Position numbers and translations under genes: made by a program. A stretch of 7,147 nt of DNA from an uncultured Bacteroidota bacterium (GTDB lineage Bacteria > Bacteroidota > Bacteroidia > UBA7662): positions 1 to 7,147 of the forward strand of contig CAIVQI010000254.1 in the NCBI GenBank assembly GCA_903908015.1, read 5' to 3'. Positions 1 through 6,012 of this stretch are shown piece after piece. How positions within the stretch are numbered: position 1 is the first letter of the stretch; every line of letters starts with the position of its first letter. The notes below the pieces were generated by a model. That model saw only the letters and a list, made by a program, of their open reading frames with translations, did not search any database and was not told where the DNA came from.

Positions 1-263
1 CATTTACTGAATGCTGAATAGGGGTCGTCGACAGCCACCAAGGTACTTTTTGGCATTTGATGGGCCTTGGCTATTTCGTGGCTCACAATTAAAACCGAAG
101 CCTCAGTTGTTTCAAGGAATCCCAAATATTTGGGGTTCGATAAAAAACTGAGGTCGCCCACACGAGCGTGTTCAATTTCGGCAAGACGCGTTACCGGCAC
201 ATCAGATTTGCCCAGTAAGCGACCTCCAGTAAGCTCTGCAATCTGGGCAGAGGTCAGCGTCAT
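1..263 (-). CDS. lpxD: UDP-3-O-acylglucosamine N-acyltransferase LpxD, N-terminal part (cut by window edge)
   Basis: LpxD transfers a 3-hydroxyacyl chain from acyl carrier protein to the 2-amino group of UDP-3-O-acyl-glucosamine, an early cytoplasmic step of lipid A synthesis. The 87 residues present are the N-terminal uridine-binding domain. They begin MTLTSAQIAELTGG and contain the family signature GDLSFLSNPKY at residues 36-46. The left-handed beta-helix acyltransferase repeats and C-terminus lie beyond the left edge; the family is usually about 340 residues. ATG at 263 is the only ATG start, because the frame meets a stop at 296-294. The HD gene lies 75 bases upstream on the same strand, and I see no clear promoter or terminator hairpin in that gap, which is T-rich and carries a run of six C on the coding strand. 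In many Bacteroidota lpxD is followed by fused lpxC-fabZ and lpxA, so these may lie to the left. The family call is firm. Confidence 0.93.
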   Translation of the reverse strand, partial: MTLTSAQIAELTGGRLLGKSDVPVTRLAEIEHARVGDLSFLSNPKYLGFLETTEASVLIVSHEIAKAHQMPKSTLVAVDDPYSAFSK

Positions 264-338
264 ACAATCGTTAGGTTTCAGAGAGGGGGGTAATCAACAA
301 GGAAATAAATAGCAAATAACGAAAAAAAGGAAAGAAAA

Positions 339-1562
339 TTACAGAAATTCTTTAGGGGCGCAGAGGTACTGTTTTTCAACCATGCCAGAAAGAGCCTTCA
401 AGTGTGGATTCTGACTGGCTTCGGTGATTTCTTTCACAGAAAGGTCCTTGCCCAAGATGTAGATCGGCTCTCGGTCAATACGCAATGCATGATTCACAAT
501 ACTGCCGGTTGTTAAGAAGTACCGTGCATCTTGGGGGCTGATTCCGTAGGCAGCACATATCTTTTGATGAATTTGGTTGATGCGTTCAGGATTGGGTTTT
601 TCTGCCGAAAGTACAACTCGGTTGAGCTTGCGGTTCAGCAATTGCCTGCATAAGGTCAACAAGACTGGGTCGCTGCTTCGACTCCATTTTTTGACAGCAG
701 CCAGAAAGTCGTGGTCGTCGGTTTCGGCATAGGCCGACAAAATTTCGGGGCTCTCCTTGGGGTTGATGGCTTCATTTTGCTTCAAAAGCATCAGCAGGGC
801 GTCAGCGCCTTCGATCTCAGTGCCACCCAAGAGTAATTCGCGCGCACGTTCCACGATTTTGCGCATCAAAAATTCGGCAGATAATACCGTCTTGTGCTGG
901 TAGACCTGCCAATACATCAATCTGCGGGCCAAAAGAAACTTTTCCACCGAATAAATGCCCTTTTCCTCGACCACAAGTGCGCCCTTATAAACCTGCATCA
1001 TCTGAATGATGCGGTCCCACCCCACGATTCCCTCACTCACACCAGTAAAAAAGCTGTCGCGGTTCAGGTAATCCAGGCGGTCTACGTCGAGTTGCGACGA
1101 TACGAGTTGATGCAGAAAGGGCAGGGGATGTGAACCCTCAAAAATGGCAATAGCCTCGGTGAGAGCACCGCCGCTTAATGCGTTCAACTGTTCCATCATG
1201 GCACGGGTCCAAAATTCATGGCTCACCGGCCCCCCAATCAGATGCTCAAGTGCGTGGGAGAATGGCCCATGGCCAATATCATGCAGCAAAATAGCAGCGC
1301 AAGCCGCTGTACCAGTGGAATGGGGGATATCAACCCCTTTTTCGCGCAGAATGAGGATAACCTGTTGCATCAGGTGCATAGCACCCAAGGCATGGGCCAG
1401 CCGGCTGTGTGTAGCACCTGGGTAAACCAAATAACTCATGCCCAATTGTCGGATTTCTCTGAGTCGTTGCACCAAGGGGTGTTCCAGCAAATCAAAGAGC
1501 AATGGATCATTGAGTCGGATAAATCCGTAAATCGGGTCGTTGATGATTTTGTATTTGTTCAC
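339..1562 (-). CDS. HD-domain phosphohydrolase (dNTPase-like family), function unassigned
   Basis: A soluble cytoplasmic HD-superfamily metal-dependent phosphohydrolase of about 407 residues, related in layout to dGTP triphosphohydrolases and YdhJ/YwfO-type proteins. Counting from the preferred start, the motifs are THSRLAHALG at about 51-60, LLHDIGHGPFSHALE at about 92-106 (the HD dyad is H94-D95) and QLDVDRLDYLNRDS at about 157-170. These supply the expected metal ligands and basic substrate contacts. The substrate cannot be read from sequence. The open frame reaches a GTG at 1586, but I prefer the GTG at 1562. From there the protein begins (V/M)NKYKIINDPIYGFI, which resembles the usual N-terminus in this phylum, and it is preceded by an A-rich stretch including eight A in a row. 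There is no ATG near the N-terminus. It is divergent from porX and reads toward lpxD on the same strand. Family confidence is high, start moderate, function low. Confidence 0.9.
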   Translation of the reverse strand: MNKYKIINDPIYGFIRLNDPLLFDLLEHPLVQRLREIRQLGMSYLVYPGATHSRLAHALGAMHLMQQVILILREKGVDIPHSTGTAACAAILLHDIGHGPFSHALEHLIGGPVSHEFWTRAMMEQLNALSGGALTEAIAIFEGSHPLPFLHQLVSSQLDVDRLDYLNRDSFFTGVSEGIVGWDRIIQMMQVYKGALVVEEKGIYSVEKFLLARRLMYWQVYQHKTVLSAEFLMRKIVERARELLLGGTEIEGADALLMLLKQNEAINPKESPEILSAYAETDDHDFLAAVKKWSRSSDPVLLTLCRQLLNRKLNRVVLSAEKPNPERINQIHQKICAAYGISPQDARYFLTTGSIVNHALRIDREPIYILGKDLSVKEITEASQNPHLKALSGMVEKQYLCAPKEFL

Positions 1563-1626
1563 TTTATTTTTTTTCCGTTGGCACACCGAAGTCGCGGCTC
1601 TTTCGTTTATGTTGCGTAAAAATACA

Positions 1627-3189
1627 ATGACAGCACAGCAAATTTCAATATTGTGGGCCGATGATGAAATCGACCTATTAAAAGCCCAGATTTTATTTCT
1701 GGGCAGTAAGGGCTACCGGATAGTGGCCGTTGGTAGTGGTGCCGAGGCGCTCGAAAAAGTTCGATCAGAGAGTTTTGACTTGGTTTTCTTGGACGAACAT
1801 ATGCCCGGATTAACTGGTTTGGAGGTGTTGCCCCGGATCAAAGCGGTTCGTCCGCAATTGCCGGTTGTCATGATCACCAAGAACGAAGAAGAAAATCTGA
1901 TGGAAGAGGCCATTGGTTCGCAGATTGCTGATTACCTCATTAAGCCTGTTAATCCCAATCAAATTTTGCTCAGCATCAAGAAGATTTTGGATCAAAAGCG
2001 ACTGGTTGGGGAAAAAACAACCTCAGAGTACCAGCAGGACTTTAGAAACCTCGGACTGGCATTCAATGACGATCTTTCGGCTCAGGCTTGGATGGATACC
2101 TATGCAAAACTGGTTTTTTGGGATGTGGAGTTGGAGAAAAGCAAAGATGAAGGCATGAAAGAAGTGTTGGCCATGCAGCGTGCTGAAGCCAATCGACAAT
2201 TCACACGATTTATAAAAACTGAATACCTTGATTGGTTCAAAAACCCATCCGATGATATTCCACTACTCTCGCACAACCTTCTTAGGAAAAAGCTCTTTCC
2301 ACTGCTCGATAAGAACCGCCCGACATTTTTGTTTGTGATCGACAACCTTCGGCTCGACCAGTTAAAGGTATTGGACCCTATCATATCGGAGTATTTCCAA
2401 ACAGAAGACAGTGGTACCTATATGAGCATTCTGCCAACTTCCACCGAATTTGCGCGGAACGCACTTTTTGCCGGCCTCATGCCCCTCGATATCAGGAGCC
2501 GTTATCCCGATAAATGGGTTTCTCCCACAGAAGAGGAGGGAAGTCGCAACATGCATGAGGCATTCTTCCTTCAGGAACTCCTCAAGCGATCCGGACACGA
2601 TCTGCGGATGTCTTACCACAAAATCACCCAGCTGCACCAGGGCAAGCAGCTCGCCGAAAATGCCAGTAATTTATTTGGATATGATTTAGTGGTGGTGGTT
2701 TATAATTTCGTGGACATGCTCAGCCATGCACGCAGTGAAATGAACGTTATCAAGGAATTGGCAGACGATGAAGTATCCTATCGGTCTATTACCCGTTCAT
2801 GGTTTGAACATTCTCCACTATGGGAGTTGATGCGTAGGGTTGCCGACAAAAAGTGCCCCATGTTTGTGACGACCGACCACGGCACAGTGCGGGTAGCCGA
2901 ACCTGTCCGTATTGTGGGTGACCGCAATACCAATACGAATCTCAGGTTCAAAGAGGGTAAGAACCTGAGTTATGACGACAATGAACTGTTTGTGATCGAT
3001 AAACCAGAGGAGGCGCGCCTGATTCGGCATTCGCTCAGCAGTTCCTATGTGTTTGGAGGTTATGATCAGTATTTCTGTTACCCCAACAACTACCATCATT
3101 ACGTGAATTTGTACAGACATACCTTCCAACATGGAGGCATATCAATGGAGGAAATGATCATACCTTGGGCATTTTACACGCCGCGTTAG
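1627..3189 (+). CDS. porX: PorX: response regulator with PglZ/alkaline-phosphatase-like effector domain (type IX secretion control)
   Basis: PorX is a cytoplasmic regulator acting with the sensor kinase PorY to control type IX secretion and gliding genes in Bacteroidota. In Porphyromonas gingivalis its effector domain has been shown to be a zinc-dependent phosphodiesterase acting on oligoadenylates. The protein has 520 residues, close to the usual length of about 518. Residues 1-120 form a CheY-like receiver with acidic D12-D13, phosphoacceptor D56 (in VFLDEHMPG), T84 and K106 (in LIKPVN). A helical linker follows, then the PglZ domain at about 210-520 with candidate metal and nucleophile motifs FLFVIDNLRLDQ (D238), LPTSTEFARN (T272), NFVDMLSH (D362, H366), TTDHG (D416, H417) and FQHGG (H502). 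The frame opens at an ATG at 1540, but that would add 29 atypical residues inside the HD gene, so ATG 1627 is chosen. No porY or T9SS structural gene is in view. Confidence 0.95.
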   Translation: MTAQQISILWADDEIDLLKAQILFLGSKGYRIVAVGSGAEALEKVRSESFDLVFLDEHMPGLTGLEVLPRIKAVRPQLPVVMITKNEEENLMEEAIGSQIADYLIKPVNPNQILLSIKKILDQKRLVGEKTTSEYQQDFRNLGLAFNDDLSAQAWMDTYAKLVFWDVELEKSKDEGMKEVLAMQRAEANRQFTRFIKTEYLDWFKNPSDDIPLLSHNLLRKKLFPLLDKNRPTFLFVIDNLRLDQLKVLDPIISEYFQTEDSGTYMSILPTSTEFARNALFAGLMPLDIRSRYPDKWVSPTEEEGSRNMHEAFFLQELLKRSGHDLRMSYHKITQLHQGKQLAENASNLFGYDLVVVVYNFVDMLSHARSEMNVIKELADDEVSYRSITRSWFEHSPLWELMRRVADKKCPMFVTTDHGTVRVAEPVRIVGDRNTNTNLRFKEGKNLSYDDNELFVIDKPEEARLIRHSLSSSYVFGGYDQYFCYPNNYHHYVNLYRHTFQHGGISMEEMIIPWAFYTPR

Positions 3190-3212
3190 AGCGATTAGGA
3201 TGGTTGCTCGTA

Positions 3213-3242
3213 TTGGGACTTGCCACAAATTGGTTAGTTTTG
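3213..3242 (+). promoter_or_regulatory. Predicted Bacteroidota-type promoter for the EVE-pyrR-pyrB operon
   Basis: A TTG at 3213-3215 is followed by a 19-base spacer and TAGTTTTG at 3235-3242. This is an exact match to the Bacteroidota sigma-ABfr -7 consensus TAnnTTTG and agrees with the -33 TTG. It sits in the only gap (57 bases) before the operon. Only four bases separate the -7 box from the ATG at 3247, so transcription would begin at or within a few bases of the start codon. The match is by eye; an AT-rich gap can yield this by chance. Confidence 0.55.
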
Positions 3243-3246
3243 CAGC

Positions 3247-3720
3247 ATGGCGCGTTGGCTGTTCAAATCGGAACCGTTCGTATACAGTTTCAACGACTTG
3301 TTGCGGGAGGGTGAAGGAATTTGGGATGGCGTACGCAACTATCAGGCACGCAATAACCTGGCGGCCATGAAACCTGGAGATGAAGGGCTGTTCTATCATT
3401 CCAACCAAGGAAAAGAGGTGGTCGGACTCATGCAAGTCGTTTCAGATCCATATCCTGAAAACGGATTTCCAGATGGCCCTTGGGTAGTTGTGCGTGTGAA
3501 ACCTATTCGTCCGTTCCGTCGATCAGTTACGCTTGCTCAAATGCGTGCACATCCGACATTACACGACCTCCCGCTGATCAGGCATAGCCGATTGTCGGTT
3601 GTTCCCCTCACAGAACTTCATTTTGAAACCATTCTGAGGCTTGAGCATGATGAAACACAAGATGAAACAAAGGCGAATGAGTTTTTGATGATCAAAACTG
3701 TTAAAGACAAGGCAAGATGA
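3247..3720 (+). CDS. EVE-domain protein (PUA superfamily, THYN1-like)
   Basis: The 157-residue protein is essentially one EVE domain, a PUA-like fold related to YTH and to human THYN1. Some members bind modified bases in DNA or RNA, but no cellular role is firmly established for the stand-alone bacterial form. Family hallmarks are the N-terminal WLFKSEP (4-10), WDGVRNYQARNNL (about 26-38), a GDEGLFYHSNQGKEVVGL strand-turn-strand, and the region from DPYPENG to PWVVVRVKP. ATG at 3247 fits the canonical MARWLFKSEP start. There is no recognisable ribosome-binding site, and the candidate promoter ends four bases upstream. Its TGA stop overlaps the ATG of the next gene (ATGA at 3717-3720), implying translational coupling to the phosphoribosyltransferase. 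Near the C-terminus a 12-base near-perfect tandem repeat (3649-3672) encodes DETQ-DETK. Family call is firm; ligand unknown. Confidence 0.93.
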   Translation: MARWLFKSEPFVYSFNDLLREGEGIWDGVRNYQARNNLAAMKPGDEGLFYHSNQGKEVVGLMQVVSDPYPENGFPDGPWVVVRVKPIRPFRRSVTLAQMRAHPTLHDLPLIRHSRLSVVPLTELHFETILRLEHDETQDETKANEFLMIKTVKDKAR

Positions 3721-4331
3721 TCCTGGAAAGCCGTGTCATCGTTCATACCGCTCATCTGTCGCTTATTTTGCAGCGCCTGAGTGAAGAATTACTGGAAAGG
3801 CACCCTGGCTTTCACAACACCGTATTGATCGGTCTTCAGCCCCGTGGTGTTAATTTTCTGAACCGCTTGGCCATGGTTTTGCAGGCACGATTAGCAGTTC
3901 TATCAAACGATCAGAGTTTTTCTTCCGGGGGATCTCTCTCGGAATCTGAGTCACACGGTCGACTGCGCATGCCTGCACAGGGTGCATTGGACGTTACATT
4001 TTACCGAGATGACTTTCGCCACCGTTCAGAACCATTATCTGCACATACCACTCAGCTCCCATTCAGTTTGGAGGGAAAAAAAGTAATATTGGTGGATGAT
4101 GTCTTGTTCACGGGAAGAACAATCCGCGCGGGATTGGATGCTCTATTGGATTTTGGTCGCCCCGATCGGGTTGAGTTCATGGTGTTGGTGTCGCGTAGGC
4201 TGCGACAAGAATTCCCCATACATCCCGACTATTGCGGCATTGAAGTCAACACCCACGACGATGAGCGTGTTCGGGTTTGTTGGGATGAACCAGAAGGCGC
4301 TCATATTACCCTGATTAAAACAACAGGATGA
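3717..4331 (+). CDS. pyrR: PyrR-type phosphoribosyltransferase (uracil phosphoribosyltransferase / pyr regulator homologue)
   Basis: PyrR proteins convert uracil and PRPP to UMP, and in Bacillus they also bind pyr leader RNA to attenuate transcription. Here the type I phosphoribosyltransferase fold is clear: VLIGLQPRGVNFLNRL (37-51), VTFYRDDFR (93-101), and the PRPP-binding loop VILVDDVLFTGRT (123-135) with both acidic residues. The length is 204 residues against about 181 for Bacillus subtilis PyrR. The excess is a Ser-rich insertion of about 23 residues at roughly 62-89, between the substrate-loop helix and the YRDD strand. Several residues used for RNA binding in Bacillus are replaced, so an enzymatic role is better supported than attenuation. 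The start overlaps the EVE gene stop (ATGA) and the stop overlaps the pyrB start (ATGA at 4328-4331), so all three should be translated together. Family call is firm; whether it regulates is open. Confidence 0.88.
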   Translation: MILESRVIVHTAHLSLILQRLSEELLERHPGFHNTVLIGLQPRGVNFLNRLAMVLQARLAVLSNDQSFSSGGSLSESESHGRLRMPAQGALDVTFYRDDFRHRSEPLSAHTTQLPFSLEGKKVILVDDVLFTGRTIRAGLDALLDFGRPDRVEFMVLVSRRLRQEFPIHPDYCGIEVNTHDDERVRVCWDEPEGAHITLIKTTG

Positions 4332-5263
4332 AGGCCCTCGCACAAGCCAATCTCATTAGTATCCGCGACCTCAGCGCTGAAGAGATCGATTTGATCTTCA
4401 CCACGGCGGATCATTTCAAAGAGGTCATCAACCGCCCTATAAAAAAAGTTCCCTCACTACGCGACACCACCATCGCCAATTTGTTTTTTGAAAGTTCAAC
4501 ACGCACCAAACTGTCATTTGAACTTGCCGAAAAGCGTTTGTCTGCCGATGTGGTTAACTTCTCAGCATCAGGAAGTTCAGTTTCGAAGGGAGAAACTCTG
4601 GTCGATACAGTCCGAAACATCCTGGCCATGAAGGTAGATATGGTGGTGATGCGCCATCCCGATGCAGGCGCCTGCCAATTTTTGGCCCGGAATATTTCAT
4701 GCCCTATTGTGAATGCCGGTGATGGTGCGCATGAACATCCGACACAAGCGCTTTTGGATGCATTTTCTATTCGTGAGAACATGGGCACCGTACAAGGAAA
4801 GAGGGTGGCAATATTTGGAGATATTCTTCATTCAAGGGTGGCGCTGTCCAATATTTTCTGTTTGAAAGCCTTGGGCGCTGAAGTCATGCTGTGTGGACCA
4901 GCCACGCTCATGCCGAGGGGCATTGAAGAACTCGGGCTTAGTGTTACCAACCATGTTAGGGAGGCTTTGGAGTGGTGCGATGTGGCAAATGTATTGCGTA
5001 TTCAGCTCGAGCGACAAGAAACACGGTATTTTCCCTCCCTTCGTGAATATACCCGAGAATTTGGGATCAACCGAAAATTACTCGATGAAATCAAGAAAGA
5101 AATTGTGATTATGCATCCGGGACCCATCAACAGGGGGGTAGAATTGTCGTCGGATGTGGCCGATTCGGGGAGGTCAATTATCCTGCAACAGGTGGAAAAT
5201 GGGGTGGCCATACGGATGGCGGTGTTGTATCTCCTGTCCACGCGACCGCAGTTGAGCCTGTAG
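4328..5263 (+). CDS. pyrB: Aspartate carbamoyltransferase, catalytic chain
   Basis: PyrB condenses carbamoyl phosphate and aspartate to N-carbamoyl-aspartate, the committed step of cytoplasmic pyrimidine synthesis. The 311 residues match the family length (about 305-310). Carbamoyl-phosphate contacts are visible as FFESSTRTKLSFELA (53-67, SSTRT at 56-60) and HPTQALLD (137-144). The mobile 80s-type loop is SGSSVSKGETLVDT (81-94) with K87. R170 (in DILHSR) and R224/Q226 (in VLRIQLERQ) fit the aspartate site. The MHPGPINRGVE motif (262-272) resembles the Bacillus-type homotrimeric enzyme rather than the E. coli HPLP form, and no regulatory pyrI gene follows. The ATG at 4328 overlaps the pyrR stop. 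The gene ends the operon and converges on the TauE/SafE gene with 11 bases between stop codons. Very secure. Confidence 0.97.
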   Translation: MKALAQANLISIRDLSAEEIDLIFTTADHFKEVINRPIKKVPSLRDTTIANLFFESSTRTKLSFELAEKRLSADVVNFSASGSSVSKGETLVDTVRNILAMKVDMVVMRHPDAGACQFLARNISCPIVNAGDGAHEHPTQALLDAFSIRENMGTVQGKRVAIFGDILHSRVALSNIFCLKALGAEVMLCGPATLMPRGIEELGLSVTNHVREALEWCDVANVLRIQLERQETRYFPSLREYTREFGINRKLLDEIKKEIVIMHPGPINRGVELSSDVADSGRSIILQQVENGVAIRMAVLYLLSTRPQLSL

Positions 5264-5264
5264 C

Positions 5265-5283
5265 TGTCATTAGCCTAATGACA
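5265..5283. terminator. Hairpin between convergent genes, candidate bidirectional terminator
   Basis: TGTCATTA (5265-5272) and TAATGACA (5276-5283) form a perfect 8-bp inverted repeat with a 3-base loop (GCC). It begins two bases after the pyrB stop and would fold identically on either strand, between convergent genes. Neither side has a downstream T-tract and the stem is mostly A-T, so intrinsic termination is unproven. The 3' arm also holds the stop codon of the minus-strand gene (5277-5275). Confidence 0.45.
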
Positions 5284-6012
5284 CGAAGGAGCTGTAGAAT
5301 GTATTGATTCCTTTTGATCCTGATTTTTATGAATGTTTTTCGCGGAAGGGCTCAGCATCGGAATGCCCAAGCCCAGTCCTCTGACCAACATCCATAATCC
5401 GAAACATAGGGTAAGTAATGTACCCAAACGTGCACTTCCGCGAAACCTACTAAACTGAAACGAACTTTTCAAAATCGAAAGGAACAGTAATCCGGGCATG
5501 GTAGCCAGACCGAAAATGCCCATAAATAATGCAGCATAAAGTGGATGGCTCATGACCATAGCGCCTGCGAGTGCCGTATACAATAGCCCACATGGAAGCA
5601 AGGCATTGAATGCCCCTGCGGTTAACTGTTGTTGGAAACCTGCTTGGCTAAAAAAACGATTTTGGATAGGTCTTATGGCTGTCCACAAGAAACTGAGCGT
5701 GGGAAGTCGATGTTGTAGTTTGGGCCAGACCGCCAGAACCACCAGGAAAAGTCCGCCTACGATCGATACACCTTGCTGCCACCCAATCAATTTAAGGTTA
5801 TGGCCAAAAGCACCAACCAGACAGCCGAAAAGGGCATACATCATAGATCTTCCTGTGTGATAAGTTAAGCGCAAAAGCCAGTATCTTAACGTGGTGTTGC
5901 TTTTGCCAAGAGGCAATGCCAAAATGAGAGGCCCACACATGCCCACGCAGTGCAGACTGCCAGCAAGCCCCAAAATGAGTGCGCCCCACAGTTCTGTTGC
6001 CATCGCATTCAT
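5275..6012 (-). CDS. TauE/SafE-family (DsbD_2-like) membrane protein linked to cbb3 oxidase assembly genes
   Basis: A 245-residue inner-membrane protein with about six hydrophobic segments (approximately 7-33, 46-69, 80-97, 130-153, 158-181, 198-220). Two Cys-containing motifs face each other in the two halves: GSLHCVGMCGPL (18-29) and LLPCGLLYTALAG (138-150). This pattern is typical of the DsbD_2/UreH-like group usually annotated as sulfite exporter TauE/SafE, which often sits beside ccoGHS genes. The sulfite label is by homology only; a role in metal or redox handling for cbb3 oxidase assembly is inferred from the neighbours and the Cys pairs. ATG 6012 overlaps the ccoH stop as ATGA, which favours it over the in-frame ATG at 6003. 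After the last hydrophobic segment comes a polar tail of about 25 residues with three His and a Cys, ending SCH. The stop codon lies inside the convergent hairpin. Confidence 0.85.
   Translation of the reverse strand: MNAMATELWGALILGLAGSLHCVGMCGPLILALPLGKSNTTLRYWLLRLTYHTGRSMMYALFGCLVGAFGHNLKLIGWQQGVSIVGGLFLVVLAVWPKLQHRLPTLSFLWTAIRPIQNRFFSQAGFQQQLTAGAFNALLPCGLLYTALAGAMVMSHPLYAALFMGIFGLATMPGLLFLSILKSSFQFSRFRGSARLGTLLTLCFGLWMLVRGLGLGIPMLSPSAKNIHKNQDQKESIHSTAPSCH

Noticed and set aside
285..290. Run of six G (C on the lpxD strand) upstream of lpxD as a phase-variation tract.
   Set aside because: Too short for a convincing contingency locus and not placed within a promoter that I can recognise.
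67..312. A plus-strand open frame of 81 codons near the left edge.
   Set aside because: It is antisense to lpxD, whose translation gives the clear GDLSFLSNPKY signature.
894..1619. Several plus-strand open frames of 79-133 codons within the HD gene.
   Set aside because: They lie antisense to a well-conserved coding region, resemble no family and have no start context; they are frame shadows.
1540..1626. An upstream in-frame ATG giving porX 29 more residues.
   Set aside because: The extension is hydrophobic and unlike receiver domains, overlaps the HD gene, and would make the protein longer than known PorX; ATG 1627 yields the standard start and length.
1617..1648. Possible promoter for the HD gene: TATTTTTA on the minus strand (1624-1617) with TTG at 1648-1646.
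   Set aside because: The -7 box has a mismatch at the key last G and the spacer is 21 bases; too weak in an AT-rich gap.
3189..3209. Small inverted repeat GAGC...GCTC after the porX stop, as a terminator.
   Set aside because: Only four perfect base pairs with a 13-base loop and no T-tract; not supportable.
3649..3672. 12-base tandem repeat in the EVE gene.
   Set aside because: Only two copies with 10 of 12 matches, in frame, giving DETQ-DETK; likely a minor coding duplication rather than a functional repeat.
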